Counted from the stretch's first letter, positions 18,864 to 28,308 are shown. The stretch is 56,383 nucleotides of DNA from RGIG426 sp045640165 (GCA_045640165.1 JAZUEK010000069.1:1-56383); one strand, 5' to 3'. Notes: a model not told the origin generated them from the sequence alone. Numbers and translations: made by a program.

Positions 18864-18892
18864 TTGACTCGCAATAAGATTTATGTTATATT
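18864..18892 (+). promoter_or_regulatory. Promoter of the subtilase gene
   Basis: TTGACT (18864-18869) and TATATT (18887-18892) have 17-nt spacing in an AT-rich gap. Confidence 0.6.
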
Positions 18893-18962
18893 TTTCTAAT
18901 AAGGTTTTGTTTTTAAAGCATTGTCCCAGAGCAACCAATCTACTAGAAAGGGAGATAAACAC

Positions 18963-21900
18963 ATGAAAAACACAACGTTCAAAATCTCAACTGTCCTGCT
19001 GGCTTTGGCAGTCCTGCTATCAACGCTTGTAGGCTGCGGCGTTGCCGGTAACGGCAACGTGATGTCAGCTCGAATAGAGGCCGGACACAACGCGGTCGTT
19101 CGCCCTCAAACTGCGGAAAAAGAAACCGCCGCAAATATGGGGGAAGCCGATACGGCAACGAATCCGAATGCTGTGCGGTCGAGTATGCAGCAGTCGGAAA
19201 ATGCTTGTCCGGATACTGAAATCCAAGTTGGCAATCAAGACCAACAGCAAAGCAATGCCGCTCGTCCTCAAGACGAAATCGCAAACGTTGCGAATACGAA
19301 AGTGGGAAACCCCGATGCACAAACCGCGAGTCAGGTCGAGCAGTCGCTTTTGACCGAGCCCAAAGGAGACTATCAAGCCGGGGTTGTACTTGTCAAATAT
19401 GAGGAGAAATCTGCGCTGACTGCCGATACATTCGGCGAAGTGGAGATTGCTTCTTTTGAGCCCCTTTATCGTGGCTCCGATTGGTACAAAGTTTTTCTGA
19501 AAAAGGCAAGTGAAACTGTTAACGCGATTAAAACGCTTGCTTCGCTTGGAACTTTTGCCGCCGTGGATTATGATTACATTATGAACGGTGATGCGGAGAT
19601 TGACTCCATTGACATTTCCGGCAACGATTATGAGCCGAATCCCGGTTATTTCAAGCCGATGGAAGTGCAGGATGGCTGGAAGAGTCTTACCAAAGACGGA
19701 AAAGAAGCGGGCGGCAGTTCGGACGTGATTGTTGCTGTCATTGATACGGGCGTGGACTATAATCACGTTGATTTGCGCAATAATATCTGGCACAACCCCG
19801 GTGAAATTCCGGACAATGGCATCGACGACGATGGCAACGGCTACGTGGACGACGTTTACGGTTGGAACTGCGTCGGCGATAACAACAACCCGATGGACGA
19901 CAACGGCCACGGAACGCACGTTGCCGGTATCGTTGCCGCCGAAAACAACAAGATTGGCACGGTCGGTATAGCCTATAACTGCAAAGTGATGTGTCTCAAA
20001 GCCGGTACGTCTTCGGGCTCGTTCACCAACTCGGATATTGCTGAGGCGGTGCGTTATGCGTATATGAACGGTGCGTCGGTCATCAATATGTCTTTCGGCG
20101 GCACGAGCATTTCGCTCGCGGTCGAAGAAGCCCTCGAGGATGCCTATAACCAGTGTGTCCTCGTTGCAGCGGCCGGCAACGATGGAATGTGCAACCAACC
20201 GGGATGTCCTGATCATGAACCTACTGTCGAAGTTTGCTATCCCGCCGCGCTCAATTACGTCATCGGCGTTATGAGCTGCAACGCAGATGGTACGGCTCAA
20301 TCTGACTTTTCCAATTTCGACCATTACCAATACAATACCTACGAATACGACGTGTATGCTCCGGGTGAGCAAATTGCGTCCACCTTCCCGAATAACAATT
20401 ACGCGAAGCTTTCCGGTACCAGTATGGCGTCTCCTGCCGTTGCAGGTATCGCGGCACTCGTGCGTTCTTATTTCAGCGATCGCGAACAGTACTCCACCAA
20501 GTTTATCACCGCACAGATTGTGCGCGGCGGCGATAGCTATATCTGTGCCAGCGTGTACGACGCGATTAACGTTCTGCCCACGCCGAACATTTACGGAATC
20601 TATGACTACTATATTTTTGACGATCCGAAATTCTCCGCCAACAACAACGGCAATGGCATCATCGAAGCGGGCGAAGTGATTCATCTCGGCTTCGAACTGA
20701 TGAACCGCGGCGGAAAAGCAACCGACGTAACCGTTTCCGTCAATACCAAGCGTCTTGCGGAGGATATCACCGACCCGTATATTCATATTTTATCGAACGA
20801 TATTACCTACGACGAAATCGGCACCTATTCGATTCGCGATGGCGGAAAGGTGTACGATGATAGCGGAAAAGTCGTTGACGTAGCGCATCCGATCATCCTT
20901 AAAATCGACGAAGCAACGCCGAACGATTATCTATCCAAGATTAATTTTGTGTATACTTACAAAAACGGATTGAACAGCAAAGATACCGCCACCTATTCCG
21001 GAGAAGGCTCGGTTTCTTTAACGGTTACCAACGGCTATATTTTGCCGTATACCATCTCAGAAGATACGGTGTTTACCGCCGACCGCCGCTATATTGTGGC
21101 GCACGACGTGACGATTCCGAAAGGGGTTACGGTGACCTTCAAAGAGGGATGCGACGTGCAATTCTATGCGGATTCGTATGGCACCGTCGCGGATGGATAT
21201 TATAATAGCCCCATTGTTAATGTATATGGTGCCTTGTATTTTACCGGCACAAAAGATGCGTTTATTAACATCCATCCTGCCGAATCCTATTGGGATTATG
21301 CTGTTTTCATTTTTGCAAGAGATGAAGCGGCCACCTTGCAGTTTGATTATTGCAATACAACTAATTTGAGCGGACGTCAGTCGTCTGTTGGTGGCATAGG
21401 CGGTGTCGCTGTATTGCATCATTGTATAGTTTCTTATGACCACAAGTCGGGTGATTGTGTGTATAGATTTGAAAGCGGGAGATTGACCAGCGCTTCCCCC
21501 GAACTTCGTCTGGCCGAAGCAGATTCCTGTTATTTCAATCTTAAACAAAATCGTTACGTATGTCTGAGAGGCGATATATTAACAAATAGTTGCATTATCT
21601 TTGGCAATGGAATGAATAGTGAACTGGGAGGCGGAGGTTCTATTCCGTCTTGCAACAACTTGGTTGTTTTTGATGCTGACACAAAAAACAAGGGCGGTAG
21701 TAACGGTTGGAGTGTTGTTAATACAACCAATACATCGGTCGTAACCAATTATTACGTGGATTCTGTTGCTCAATTGCCGCCGATGAGTATTGGCTCGGGA
21801 TCTTTTTCGGGCAACGTGTTTGCCGCCAATATTATCGACTATATTCCGCAAATTGCAAAAGGGTATATTCAGGCCGACGGAACGCCGGCATTGGATTTAT

Positions 21901-23075
21901 GCGACCTTGAAAACCACGACGACAGTGTGATTTGGCCGTATATCAAAAATATTGAGTTATCCAACGAGGACGGCGAGGCTATCCGCACCGTCGGCAGCGG
22001 AAAAGCCACCGTGAAAGTCACGTTCAACCGCCCGATGAATACGAGCAAAGACTTTACGCTCTATTATGGTTCGGTTGCCCCTTACACCGACTATGCGATT
22101 CACGGCGATTTTGCCGACGACGGTATGAGTTGGACGGGCGAATTCCAAGTGAAAGCGATGATCGAAGGTGGTAGGAATTTCTTCTCTGCCGGTGACGGTT
22201 GCGCCGCGGACGACAGTTTTAAGACGCTCGTGAATAACGCCCCGTCTTTCGCCTTTGATATTGATACGACGCAAGCGATGTCGATGAACTTGCAAGGCGT
22301 CAGCACGGCGGACGGCATTGCGTTGACGTGGGTGCAGGACGATTACGACACGTTGATGGGGTACAACGTATACCGTTCCACCCAAAAGGACGGCAACTAC
22401 GTTAAGCTGAACACGTCGGTGATCCCCACGGGCGAGAACACGTTCCTTGATGAGAACGCCGAGCCCGGTCAAACCTATTGGTACACCTTCACCGTTGTGC
22501 TTTCGGATATGAGCGAATCCCAACCTGCCGGAAAGATTTCCTGTACGGCGAAAGATACGCTGGCACCGCATGCCTATCACACGCCGGTCAATCAGGGATA
22601 TCTTAACAACAATTTGGTGATTTCCTGTACCGCCAACGATAACGTAGCCGTTTCCGAAGTGAAACTGTATTATCGCACGGTCGGCGAGACCGCGTGGAAG
22701 ACACTGGTTATGTCCAAGCAGAATGATCGATTCAGCGCAACGATTTTCGGAAGCGAATTGTCGCTTGACGGACTTGAATATTACATTACGGTTAGTGACG
22801 GTGTCAGCATCATACAGAAGGGAAGCGCCGATAATCCGTATACGGTTATCATTAAAGATGCTTCTTCGATTGCCATGCTCGGTGACGTAGACGGAGACGG
22901 TGTCATTACCACCAAAGATGCTGTGATGATGGTTCAAACTATCAGCAAAGATTTGATTTTAACCGATGACCAATTCAAACGTGCCGACCTCAACAAGGAC
23001 GGCGTACTGTCCAGCAAAGAAGCGCTTCGCATTCTTCAATATATTGATGGCAATGTGAAAACGCTTGAGATGTAA
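18963..23075 (+). CDS. Lipoprotein subtilisin-like serine protease with C-terminal dockerin
   Basis: A 1370-residue protein with a lipoprotein signal peptide and lipobox LVGC (Cys near residue 24), a polar linker, an I9-like propeptide region (about 135-200) and an S8 catalytic domain. The triad is visible: Asp261 in VIDTGVD, His316 in GHGTHVAG and Ser487 in SGTSMASP. Beta-rich repeats follow (about 580-1010), then a fibronectin III-like domain near 1120 (GYNVYRSTQKDGNY) and a dockerin at about 1300-1365 (DVDGDGVITTKD, DLNKDGVLSSKE). The ATG at 18963 follows GAAAGGGAG. A membrane-anchored protease that also carries a dockerin is unusual; it could shed or cross-link surface proteins. Confidence 0.88.
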   Translation: MKNTTFKISTVLLALAVLLSTLVGCGVAGNGNVMSARIEAGHNAVVRPQTAEKETAANMGEADTATNPNAVRSSMQQSENACPDTEIQVGNQDQQQSNAARPQDEIANVANTKVGNPDAQTASQVEQSLLTEPKGDYQAGVVLVKYEEKSALTADTFGEVEIASFEPLYRGSDWYKVFLKKASETVNAIKTLASLGTFAAVDYDYIMNGDAEIDSIDISGNDYEPNPGYFKPMEVQDGWKSLTKDGKEAGGSSDVIVAVIDTGVDYNHVDLRNNIWHNPGEIPDNGIDDDGNGYVDDVYGWNCVGDNNNPMDDNGHGTHVAGIVAAENNKIGTVGIAYNCKVMCLKAGTSSGSFTNSDIAEAVRYAYMNGASVINMSFGGTSISLAVEEALEDAYNQCVLVAAAGNDGMCNQPGCPDHEPTVEVCYPAALNYVIGVMSCNADGTAQSDFSNFDHYQYNTYEYDVYAPGEQIASTFPNNNYAKLSGTSMASPAVAGIAALVRSYFSDREQYSTKFITAQIVRGGDSYICASVYDAINVLPTPNIYGIYDYYIFDDPKFSANNNGNGIIEAGEVIHLGFELMNRGGKATDVTVSVNTKRLAEDITDPYIHILSNDITYDEIGTYSIRDGGKVYDDSGKVVDVAHPIILKIDEATPNDYLSKINFVYTYKNGLNSKDTATYSGEGSVSLTVTNGYILPYTISEDTVFTADRRYIVAHDVTIPKGVTVTFKEGCDVQFYADSYGTVADGYYNSPIVNVYGALYFTGTKDAFINIHPAESYWDYAVFIFARDEAATLQFDYCNTTNLSGRQSSVGGIGGVAVLHHCIVSYDHKSGDCVYRFESGRLTSASPELRLAEADSCYFNLKQNRYVCLRGDILTNSCIIFGNGMNSELGGGGSIPSCNNLVVFDADTKNKGGSNGWSVVNTTNTSVVTNYYVDSVAQLPPMSIGSGSFSGNVFAANIIDYIPQIAKGYIQADGTPALDLCDLENHDDSVIWPYIKNIELSNEDGEAIRTVGSGKATVKVTFNRPMNTSKDFTLYYGSVAPYTDYAIHGDFADDGMSWTGEFQVKAMIEGGRNFFSAGDGCAADDSFKTLVNNAPSFAFDIDTTQAMSMNLQGVSTADGIALTWVQDDYDTLMGYNVYRSTQKDGNYVKLNTSVIPTGENTFLDENAEPGQTYWYTFTVVLSDMSESQPAGKISCTAKDTLAPHAYHTPVNQGYLNNNLVISCTANDNVAVSEVKLYYRTVGETAWKTLVMSKQNDRFSATIFGSELSLDGLEYYITVSDGVSIIQKGSADNPYTVIIKDASSIAMLGDVDGDGVITTKDAVMMVQTISKDLILTDDQFKRADLNKDGVLSSKEALRILQYIDGNVKTLEM

Positions 23076-23090
23076 ATCGAGAGGTTTACT

Positions 23091-24866
23091 ATGAAAAATA
23101 AAAAATGTATTTTGGGATTGCTTGTGTCACTCTCTTTGCTGGTAACGTCCGTTCTTTCGCTTTGTGCTGTTGCGGAAGAGGCGACGAACCGAGTTTGGAT
23201 TTCGGCATCGCAAGAGGTTACACAGGGCAACACCTATACCGGATATGTTTATGCGGATTTACCGGAAAATGTAGCTTCCCTTAATTTCAGCGTATATTTT
23301 AATGATGCGGCGTTTACCGTCAGCAATGTTTACAACCAGACAGAATGTGAACTGTACGATTCCAACGTAAAAGAAGGAGAAATCACGTTTTCCTATCTAT
23401 TTGACGGAAATGCGCAAGGGGAAACCTGTTTGTTTTCTTTCAACTTCCGTGTGGAATCGGATGCGGCAGTAGGCAATCAGGTGTTTGACTTGCTGGTCAA
23501 TGACGCGTATAGCGCTTCTTTGACTCCTATTGAAATAAACGGTTCCCGGTTCAACTGTACTGTCAAAGAAAAAACGGTTTCTAAAACATGCACAGCGTAT
23601 GCAACGTCAACTGTTTCGTCGAAAATCGGCAACGAGTTTTCTATTTCGTATCGTTTATCTACCAAACAAATTGCCGGAGGAGCGGTACAAGTACAGTATG
23701 ATTCGGAATTGTTTGAGTTTGTAAAATTTGAAGCGGGAACGCTGCTTGACAATAAACTTGTAGATATCAACGCAAATTCCCCGGGTAGTATTTATATATC
23801 CTTTGCGGGAAACGAATACAGTAGCGGAACAAATTTTTTCAACGTTGTATTTCGAACCATAGGGAATCTGAACGGAAAATCGGCTATCAAACTGATTTCT
23901 TCAGAGTTTTATAACAAGGAACTTGAGAACATACAGTGTTCACCAGTTACAACAACCGTGGCATTAACCTATGATTTCGATTACGATGAAAGCATACCGA
24001 GAATGTATCTATCCATGGAGAACGGCGAAAGCAATCAGCTGGTTGTTACGGTTCATTTATCCGAGGATTCTCATCTTGGTGCAGGCGATTTTCTGATAAA
24101 ATGGGATGCCGATATTTTTTCATTTTCAAAATGTGAAAAGCAGATATCTCCCACGTTTTTCATTATAGACGATAAAAGTGTCGAAAGCGGAAAATTAGGA
24201 TTTTCAATTATTTCGATGACGGATATCGTTGCGGCTTCGGATGTGTTGAAATTGACGCTGGATATCACGCCGCCCCCCTATGATATTAGCACCGAAATAA
24301 GCATTGAGGGGAACGCTTTATCGGATTCTTTAACAGATCCGATTGAGTTGAGATTTGCAGGATGTAACCCGACCGTGACCAGGGCTGAGCCGACCGCGAC
24401 CGAACCGACCGCAACCGAGCCGACCGCAACCGAGCCGAGTGTAACCGAACCGAGTGTGACTCAGCCGACCGCGACCGAACCGAGTGCTCAAAAAACGGTG
24501 ATAAACACCTATATCAACGAGGATGGAGATATGGTACTCGTCTATTCCGACGGCACCATCGAGGTTCGCCCGATGCCGACGCAAAGCAAGCCGAGTACCA
24601 CGGCGACGGAGCCGACCGCGACCGAGCCGAGTATGACTGCAGTTGAACCAACCGGTACCGGTGCGGACGAAAAACTCCTCGGCGATGCGAACGGCGATAA
24701 TGCCGTCAATATGAAAGACGTGTTGTTGCTTCGCAAGTATATCGCCAACTTGACGAGCGATCTCGATTTGACGTCTGCCGACGTGAATAGAGACGGCGAC
24801 GTCAATATGAAAGACGTGTTAATGCTCCGCAAATATCTTGCAGGGCTTATCGAAAAATTAGGCTAA
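23091..24866 (+). CDS. Secreted scaffoldin-like protein: cohesin-like domains plus dockerin
   Basis: A 591-residue protein with a signal peptide (1-26), then three beta-sandwich segments resembling cohesins (about 30-155, 165-290 and 300-425, with patterns such as SLNFSVYFNDAAF and GEITFSYLFD). Pro/Thr/Glu repeats (ATEPTATEP type) follow, then the shared YINEDGDMVLVYSDG cassette and a C-terminal dockerin with two DxNxD repeats. It follows the subtilase by 15 nt and is probably in the same transcript. Cohesins plus a dockerin suggest an adaptor that could bind neighbouring dockerin proteins. The cohesin assignment is by pattern and moderately sure. Confidence 0.7.
   Translation: MKNKKCILGLLVSLSLLVTSVLSLCAVAEEATNRVWISASQEVTQGNTYTGYVYADLPENVASLNFSVYFNDAAFTVSNVYNQTECELYDSNVKEGEITFSYLFDGNAQGETCLFSFNFRVESDAAVGNQVFDLLVNDAYSASLTPIEINGSRFNCTVKEKTVSKTCTAYATSTVSSKIGNEFSISYRLSTKQIAGGAVQVQYDSELFEFVKFEAGTLLDNKLVDINANSPGSIYISFAGNEYSSGTNFFNVVFRTIGNLNGKSAIKLISSEFYNKELENIQCSPVTTTVALTYDFDYDESIPRMYLSMENGESNQLVVTVHLSEDSHLGAGDFLIKWDADIFSFSKCEKQISPTFFIIDDKSVESGKLGFSIISMTDIVAASDVLKLTLDITPPPYDISTEISIEGNALSDSLTDPIELRFAGCNPTVTRAEPTATEPTATEPTATEPSVTEPSVTQPTATEPSAQKTVINTYINEDGDMVLVYSDGTIEVRPMPTQSKPSTTATEPTATEPSMTAVEPTGTGADEKLLGDANGDNAVNMKDVLLLRKYIANLTSDLDLTSADVNRDGDVNMKDVLMLRKYLAGLIEKLG
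24481..24616 (+). repeat. 136-bp shared linker cassette, copy B
   Basis: Near-identical partner of 18322-18457. The dockerin end 24792-24863 is identical over 72 bp to 18633-18704. Confidence 0.9.
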
Positions 24867-24878
24867 TGGAAAACCCAC

Positions 24879-24912
24879 ACCGCCCCTCTCATCCGAGAGG
24901 GGCGGTTTTTGT
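24879..24912 (+). terminator. Terminator of the protease/scaffoldin operon
   Basis: ACCGCCCCTCTC pairs with GAGAGGGGCGGT around the loop ATCC, followed by TTTTTG. Confidence 0.9.
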
Positions 24913-25251
24913 TTTGTGCGCAAACGCGGAGCAACGGGACGTCGGGGGCGCCGCCCCTACAACATAGCTCTCCCTCTCTCCCCTCTTTTTCTCGCCCACA
25001 CCCTCTCCCCCTGCCCCTCTCTCCACCGCACCGCCGCACCCACGCTCCTCTTTTTCCTCGCTCACGCCGCCTCTTTTTCCGCGCTCGTGCCCCGTTTTTG
25101 CCCGAATTTTGCCGAAAAACGCGACGGATTGTGTAAATTTTCCACCGTATTTTGAAAATTTTTTAGCCTTGCCAGCCCTTGTGCCGCAACGGTTTTCAAG
25201 ATTTCATTGTGAAAAATAGCCAAAAATGTAAAAAATTTTTTGAAAAAACTA

Positions 25252-25280
25252 TTGACATTTCCTAAAAGGTGTGGTACAGT
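25252..25280 (+). promoter_or_regulatory. Promoter of the candidate ncRNA
   Basis: TTGACA (25252-25257) and TACAGT (25275-25280) have 17-nt spacing, and no ORF of normal size lies downstream. Confidence 0.7.
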
Positions 25281-25286
25281 ATAGTC

Positions 25287-25640
25287 ACAGAAAGGAACAC
25301 GGAAGTCGAGAAAGAAAAGAAAGGAATGAGTCCCGTGAACTAAGCTCGATCGCAACCCCTAACAAAACCGAAAGGATGATGCGTTATGGTAAGACGCCAT
25401 CGGAAAGGCTACAAAGAATAAAGGATAGGGGATAGTCCAATGTACTACTTAAAAGAAACGATCGAATGTCAACCGTAACAAATAAGGAGATACTCCCATG
25501 AACTAAGTTCACAATGTTTCGACATTAAATTGAAGGAGATCACTCCCATGTACTAAGTTGATTTACCAATATGCCTTTAGAAATGACGATGTCATTTTGT
25601 GTAATACGTAAAAGCCCACCATGTACCCGGTGGGCTTTTT
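25287..25640 (+). ncRNA. Candidate structured RNA with four start-stop micro-ORF repeats
   Basis: A sigma-A promoter and a strong terminator bound about 350 nt with no gene-sized ORF. Four related units contain a GGA-rich stretch that can pair with a following CTCC/GTCC, then a start codon and almost immediate stop: GTGAACTAA (25335), ATGTACTAC... (25440, 12 codons), ATGAACTAA (25498) and ATGTACTAA (25548). Unit 3 continues as TGAACTAAGTTCA, a perfect hairpin. It does not look like RNase P RNA, tmRNA or 6S RNA. I do not recognise the family. Confidence 0.5.
25613..25640 (+). terminator. Terminator of the candidate ncRNA
   Basis: AGCCCACC (25613-25620) pairs with GGTGGGCT (25629-25636), followed by a T-run. 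Confidence 0.9.
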
Positions 25641-25667
25641 GTTTTGTGTTTTTATAAAAAAGCCGAG

Positions 25668-25762
25668 AGAGTTTTCGCCGTGAGGATTCTCCTCTCGCTT
25701 GACGCAACCGTCCACCGGACGCTTGCTCCCGAACCCCACTGCGTGGCGTTCGGAGCTCGTTT
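25668..25762. repeat. 95-bp direct repeat, copy A
   Basis: Matches 25811-25905 with two mismatches. No credible ORF, promoter or RNA structure is evident in it. The 143-bp period and proximity to tRNA-Gln suggest a local tandem duplication. Confidence 0.85.
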
Positions 25763-25810
25763 GCATCCGTTTCCTATTGCTATCAAACCGTAAGCCACGG
25801 CGAAAATCGC

Positions 25811-25905
25811 AGAGTTTTCGCCGTGAGGATTCTCCTCTCGCTTGACGCAACCGTCCACCGCACGCTTGCTCCCGAACCCCACTACGTGGCGTTCGGAGCT
25901 CGTTT
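25811..25905. repeat. 95-bp direct repeat, copy B
   Basis: Partner of 25668-25762. It ends about 55 bp from the tRNA-Gln 3' end. Confidence 0.85.
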
Positions 25906-25924
25906 CGAATCCTTGAATACAACG

Positions 25925-25960
25925 AAAAAAGCGAGAGAGCTTTTGCTCTCTCGCTTTTTT
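25925..25960 (-). terminator. Terminator of tRNA-Gln
   Basis: AAAAAAGCGAGAGAGC pairs with its complement around TTTT, directly after the tRNA 3' end on the minus strand. Confidence 0.85.
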
Positions 25961-26033
25961 GGCTGCGGAACAAGGATTCGAACCTTGACAGGCAGATTCA
26001 GAGACTGCAGTGCTACCCTTACACAATTCCGCA
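25960..26033 (-). tRNA. tRNA-Gln (anticodon CTG)
   Basis: A 74-nt gene including CCA. Acceptor TGCGGAA pairs with TTCCGCA, the D-arm is GTG...CAC, anticodon loop CTCTGAA gives anticodon CTG (reads CAG), and the T-arm holds GGTTCGAATCC. The last anticodon-stem pair is a T-T mismatch. Confidence 0.93.
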
Positions 26034-26065
26034 ATATGCTTGCTCGTTTTTCACGAGCGTATTTT

Positions 26066-26093
26066 ATTATATCCCATTTTCGGCGTTTGTCAA
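26066..26093 (-). promoter_or_regulatory. Promoter of tRNA-Gln
   Basis: On the minus strand TTGACA (26093-26088) and TATAAT (26071-26066) have a 16-nt spacer, about 33 nt before the tRNA. Confidence 0.8.
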
Positions 26094-26195
26094 GGGATTT
26101 CGGGCAATTTTTCTTTTTTTGCCCGTTTTCGGTATCATTTTTTCGCCGCGCGCATAGGATTTTATGAAATTTTCAGTCCGAAAGGCGGAACAACT

Positions 26196-26915
26196 ATGTC
26201 CGAATATCCGAATTGGTCAAAAACCATCCGACAATACAGCGACGAAATGCGCCGATTTTATGAAAAGAGCCGTCTTCCCGTGACGGAGCAAAAACCCGAC
26301 CCGGCGGCAACGCCGGCTCCCACGCCGACACCGGTAAACGAAGTGTCGCCCGAGCCTGTCGCAGAACCGTCACCCATGCCTAATCCGGCGCCGACGGCTA
26401 TCGAAAGAGAAACGCCTGCGCCGCCGTTCGGCAACAACACCGACGGCACGGCGCAACAAGCCCCCTCGCTCTCCACGCCGGAAAACGTCGGCGAAACCGA
26501 CGAAGGTACGCTTGTCGTGCGGCTCAATTCGGCGCGAGGAACTATTCCCATCGCCGGTGCAACCGTAACGGTGTTTCGTGCCGACGCCGACGGAAACCGC
26601 CTGCTGTATCTCGGACAAACGGACGAAAACGGCGAATCTCCCACGTGGTCACTTCCCACGCGCGACCGCAACTTATCCTTAGAACCGGGCACAACGATGC
26701 CCTATGTCAACTACGCGGTGCAGGCAAACGCTGTCGGCTATCTTGCGGTGCTCAATGAGGGCGTCTCGGTGTTCGGCGGCGTCAAAACCGTCCAGCGTAT
26801 CACCATGCTTCCACTCCCCGAACCTGCCACCGTCTTTGAAGATACGGTATTGGTGGTACGTCCGCAAAATCCCGAAAACGAGCTAAACGAAAAGGAGGAA
26901 GACGATGGCATTTGA
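26196..26915 (+). CDS. Carboxypeptidase-regulatory-like domain protein, probably envelope or sporulation related
   Basis: A 239-residue protein without a signal peptide: a charged N-terminus (SEYPNWSKTIRQYSDEMRRF), a Pro-rich linker (about 30-90) and a CarboxypepD_reg-like beta domain (about 105-215, LVVRLNSARGTIPIAGATVTVFR). The ATG at 26196 is the start for the Ser-Glu-Tyr form, with AAAGGCGGA upstream. GTATCA (26132-26137) and CATAGGAT (26153-26160), 15 nt apart, resemble a sporulation-sigma promoter. It overlaps the next gene by 11 nt. The exact role is unknown. Confidence 0.65.
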   Translation: MSEYPNWSKTIRQYSDEMRRFYEKSRLPVTEQKPDPAATPAPTPTPVNEVSPEPVAEPSPMPNPAPTAIERETPAPPFGNNTDGTAQQAPSLSTPENVGETDEGTLVVRLNSARGTIPIAGATVTVFRADADGNRLLYLGQTDENGESPTWSLPTRDRNLSLEPGTTMPYVNYAVQANAVGYLAVLNEGVSVFGGVKTVQRITMLPLPEPATVFEDTVLVVRPQNPENELNEKEEDDGI

Positions 26916-28308
26916 GCCCTTTATCCCCGACGTCATCACCGTCCATTTAGGCGCACCTTCCACCGCCGCCGAAAACGTCACCGTCACCTTCCCCGATTAT
27001 ATCAAAAACGTGGCATCCAGCGAAATCTATCCCACGTGGCCGGAAACGGCACTGCGCGCCAACATCTATGCGGAGATTTCCTTTGCGCTCAACCGCGTAT
27101 ACACAGAATATTATCGCTCGCGCGGCTACGATTTTGATATCACGAACGTCACCGCCTACGACCAGGCGTTTGTGAAAAACCGCGATTTTTTTGACAACAT
27201 CGTGCGCATCGTCGATCAGATTTTTAACGATTATCTGCGCCGTGACAACGCCATAGAACCGCTGTTTGCCCAATACTGCAACGGCACGACCACCACCTGC
27301 GACGGGTTGTCCCAGTGGGGTTCAGTGGCGCTCGCGAACGAGGGCTATATCCCCTACGACATTTTGACAAACTATTACGGCGACGATCTCAATATCATCC
27401 AAAACGCGCCGGTCGCCATCAATCAGCCCTCCTATCCCGGCACGGCGTTTCGCCCGGGCGATGCCGGAGAACTGGTCCAGCAAAAACAAATCCAATTAAA
27501 CCGCATTTCGCGCAACTATCCGGCCATCCCGAAAATCGTACCTGCCGACGGCATCTATCTCGAAACCACCTCCGAGGCGGTACGCACCTTTCAAAAGGTG
27601 TTCGGCCTATCGGAAACCGGTATCATCGACAAAGCAACGTGGTATAAGATTTCGTATCTCTACGCCGGAGTCAAGCGGCTGTCGGAACTGGATTCCGAGG
27701 GCATCGCGCTGGAAGAACTCCCCACGGAATTCACCACCACCATCGGCCTCGGCGACACCGGCGACCTCGTGCGCACCATGCAGTACTATTTCGAGATTTT
27801 CGCGCTGTTTTACGAGGCGATTCCTTTCACGCCCATCAGCGGCGTATACACCGAAGAAACCGCCGCCGCGGCGCGCGCGTTTCAACAGATGTTCGGGCTC
27901 GCCGTTACCGGCGAGGTGAATCTTGCGACATGGCGCGAAATGCAGCGCGTTTACAACGGCATCGTCGCCGTCACGCCGGAACTGGAGGGCGGCATCGTGC
28001 TGTTCCCCGGCGAAATTCTGCAAGTGGGCAGTCAGGGCGAAAACGTGCGACTGTTGCAGGAATATCTCGCGTTTATCCGCGAGACCTATACGGAAATTCC
28101 GCCGCTTTACGTCGACGGCGTATTCGGCAACCGCACGCTCGCCGCAGTAAAAGCGTATGAAAAGCGGTTTGGGTTGGAGCAAAACGGCTTAGTCGGCGCC
28201 GCCACGTGGGACAGCATTGCGCGCACGTATCAAGATTTGCGGCTTGGATTCAATAAACGCGCCGGCCAGTTCGGCGGCGTATTGGCGAGTGAGGAGGAAA
28301 ACGAATGA
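26905..28308 (+). CDS. SpoIID/LytB-like protein with three peptidoglycan-binding domains
   Basis: A 467-residue protein. The N-terminal part (about 15-170) ends in a SpoIID-like segment (QYCNGTTTTCDGLSQWGS, then GYIPYDILTNYYGDD). Three PG_binding_1 domains follow (about 195-270, 280-350 and 370-445, each with D..Y...T..AV..FQ and GL...G..D..TW patterns). No signal peptide is seen. AAAGGAGG precedes the ATG. The gene trio fits spore or cell-wall remodelling, though direct evidence for sporulation is only contextual. Confidence 0.75.
   Translation: MAFEPFIPDVITVHLGAPSTAAENVTVTFPDYIKNVASSEIYPTWPETALRANIYAEISFALNRVYTEYYRSRGYDFDITNVTAYDQAFVKNRDFFDNIVRIVDQIFNDYLRRDNAIEPLFAQYCNGTTTTCDGLSQWGSVALANEGYIPYDILTNYYGDDLNIIQNAPVAINQPSYPGTAFRPGDAGELVQQKQIQLNRISRNYPAIPKIVPADGIYLETTSEAVRTFQKVFGLSETGIIDKATWYKISYLYAGVKRLSELDSEGIALEELPTEFTTTIGLGDTGDLVRTMQYYFEIFALFYEAIPFTPISGVYTEETAAAARAFQQMFGLAVTGEVNLATWREMQRVYNGIVAVTPELEGGIVLFPGEILQVGSQGENVRLLQEYLAFIRETYTEIPPLYVDGVFGNRTLAAVKAYEKRFGLEQNGLVGAATWDSIARTYQDLRLGFNKRAGQFGGVLASEEENE

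Noticed and set aside
19065..20786. A 573-residue minus-strand ORF opposite the subtilase
   Set aside because: It is antisense to a complete protease catalytic domain and has no recognisable domain.
25287..25640. Candidate RNA as tmRNA, RNase P RNA or 6S RNA
   Set aside because: There is no tRNA-like end, no conserved RNase P segments, and no 6S-like long rod.
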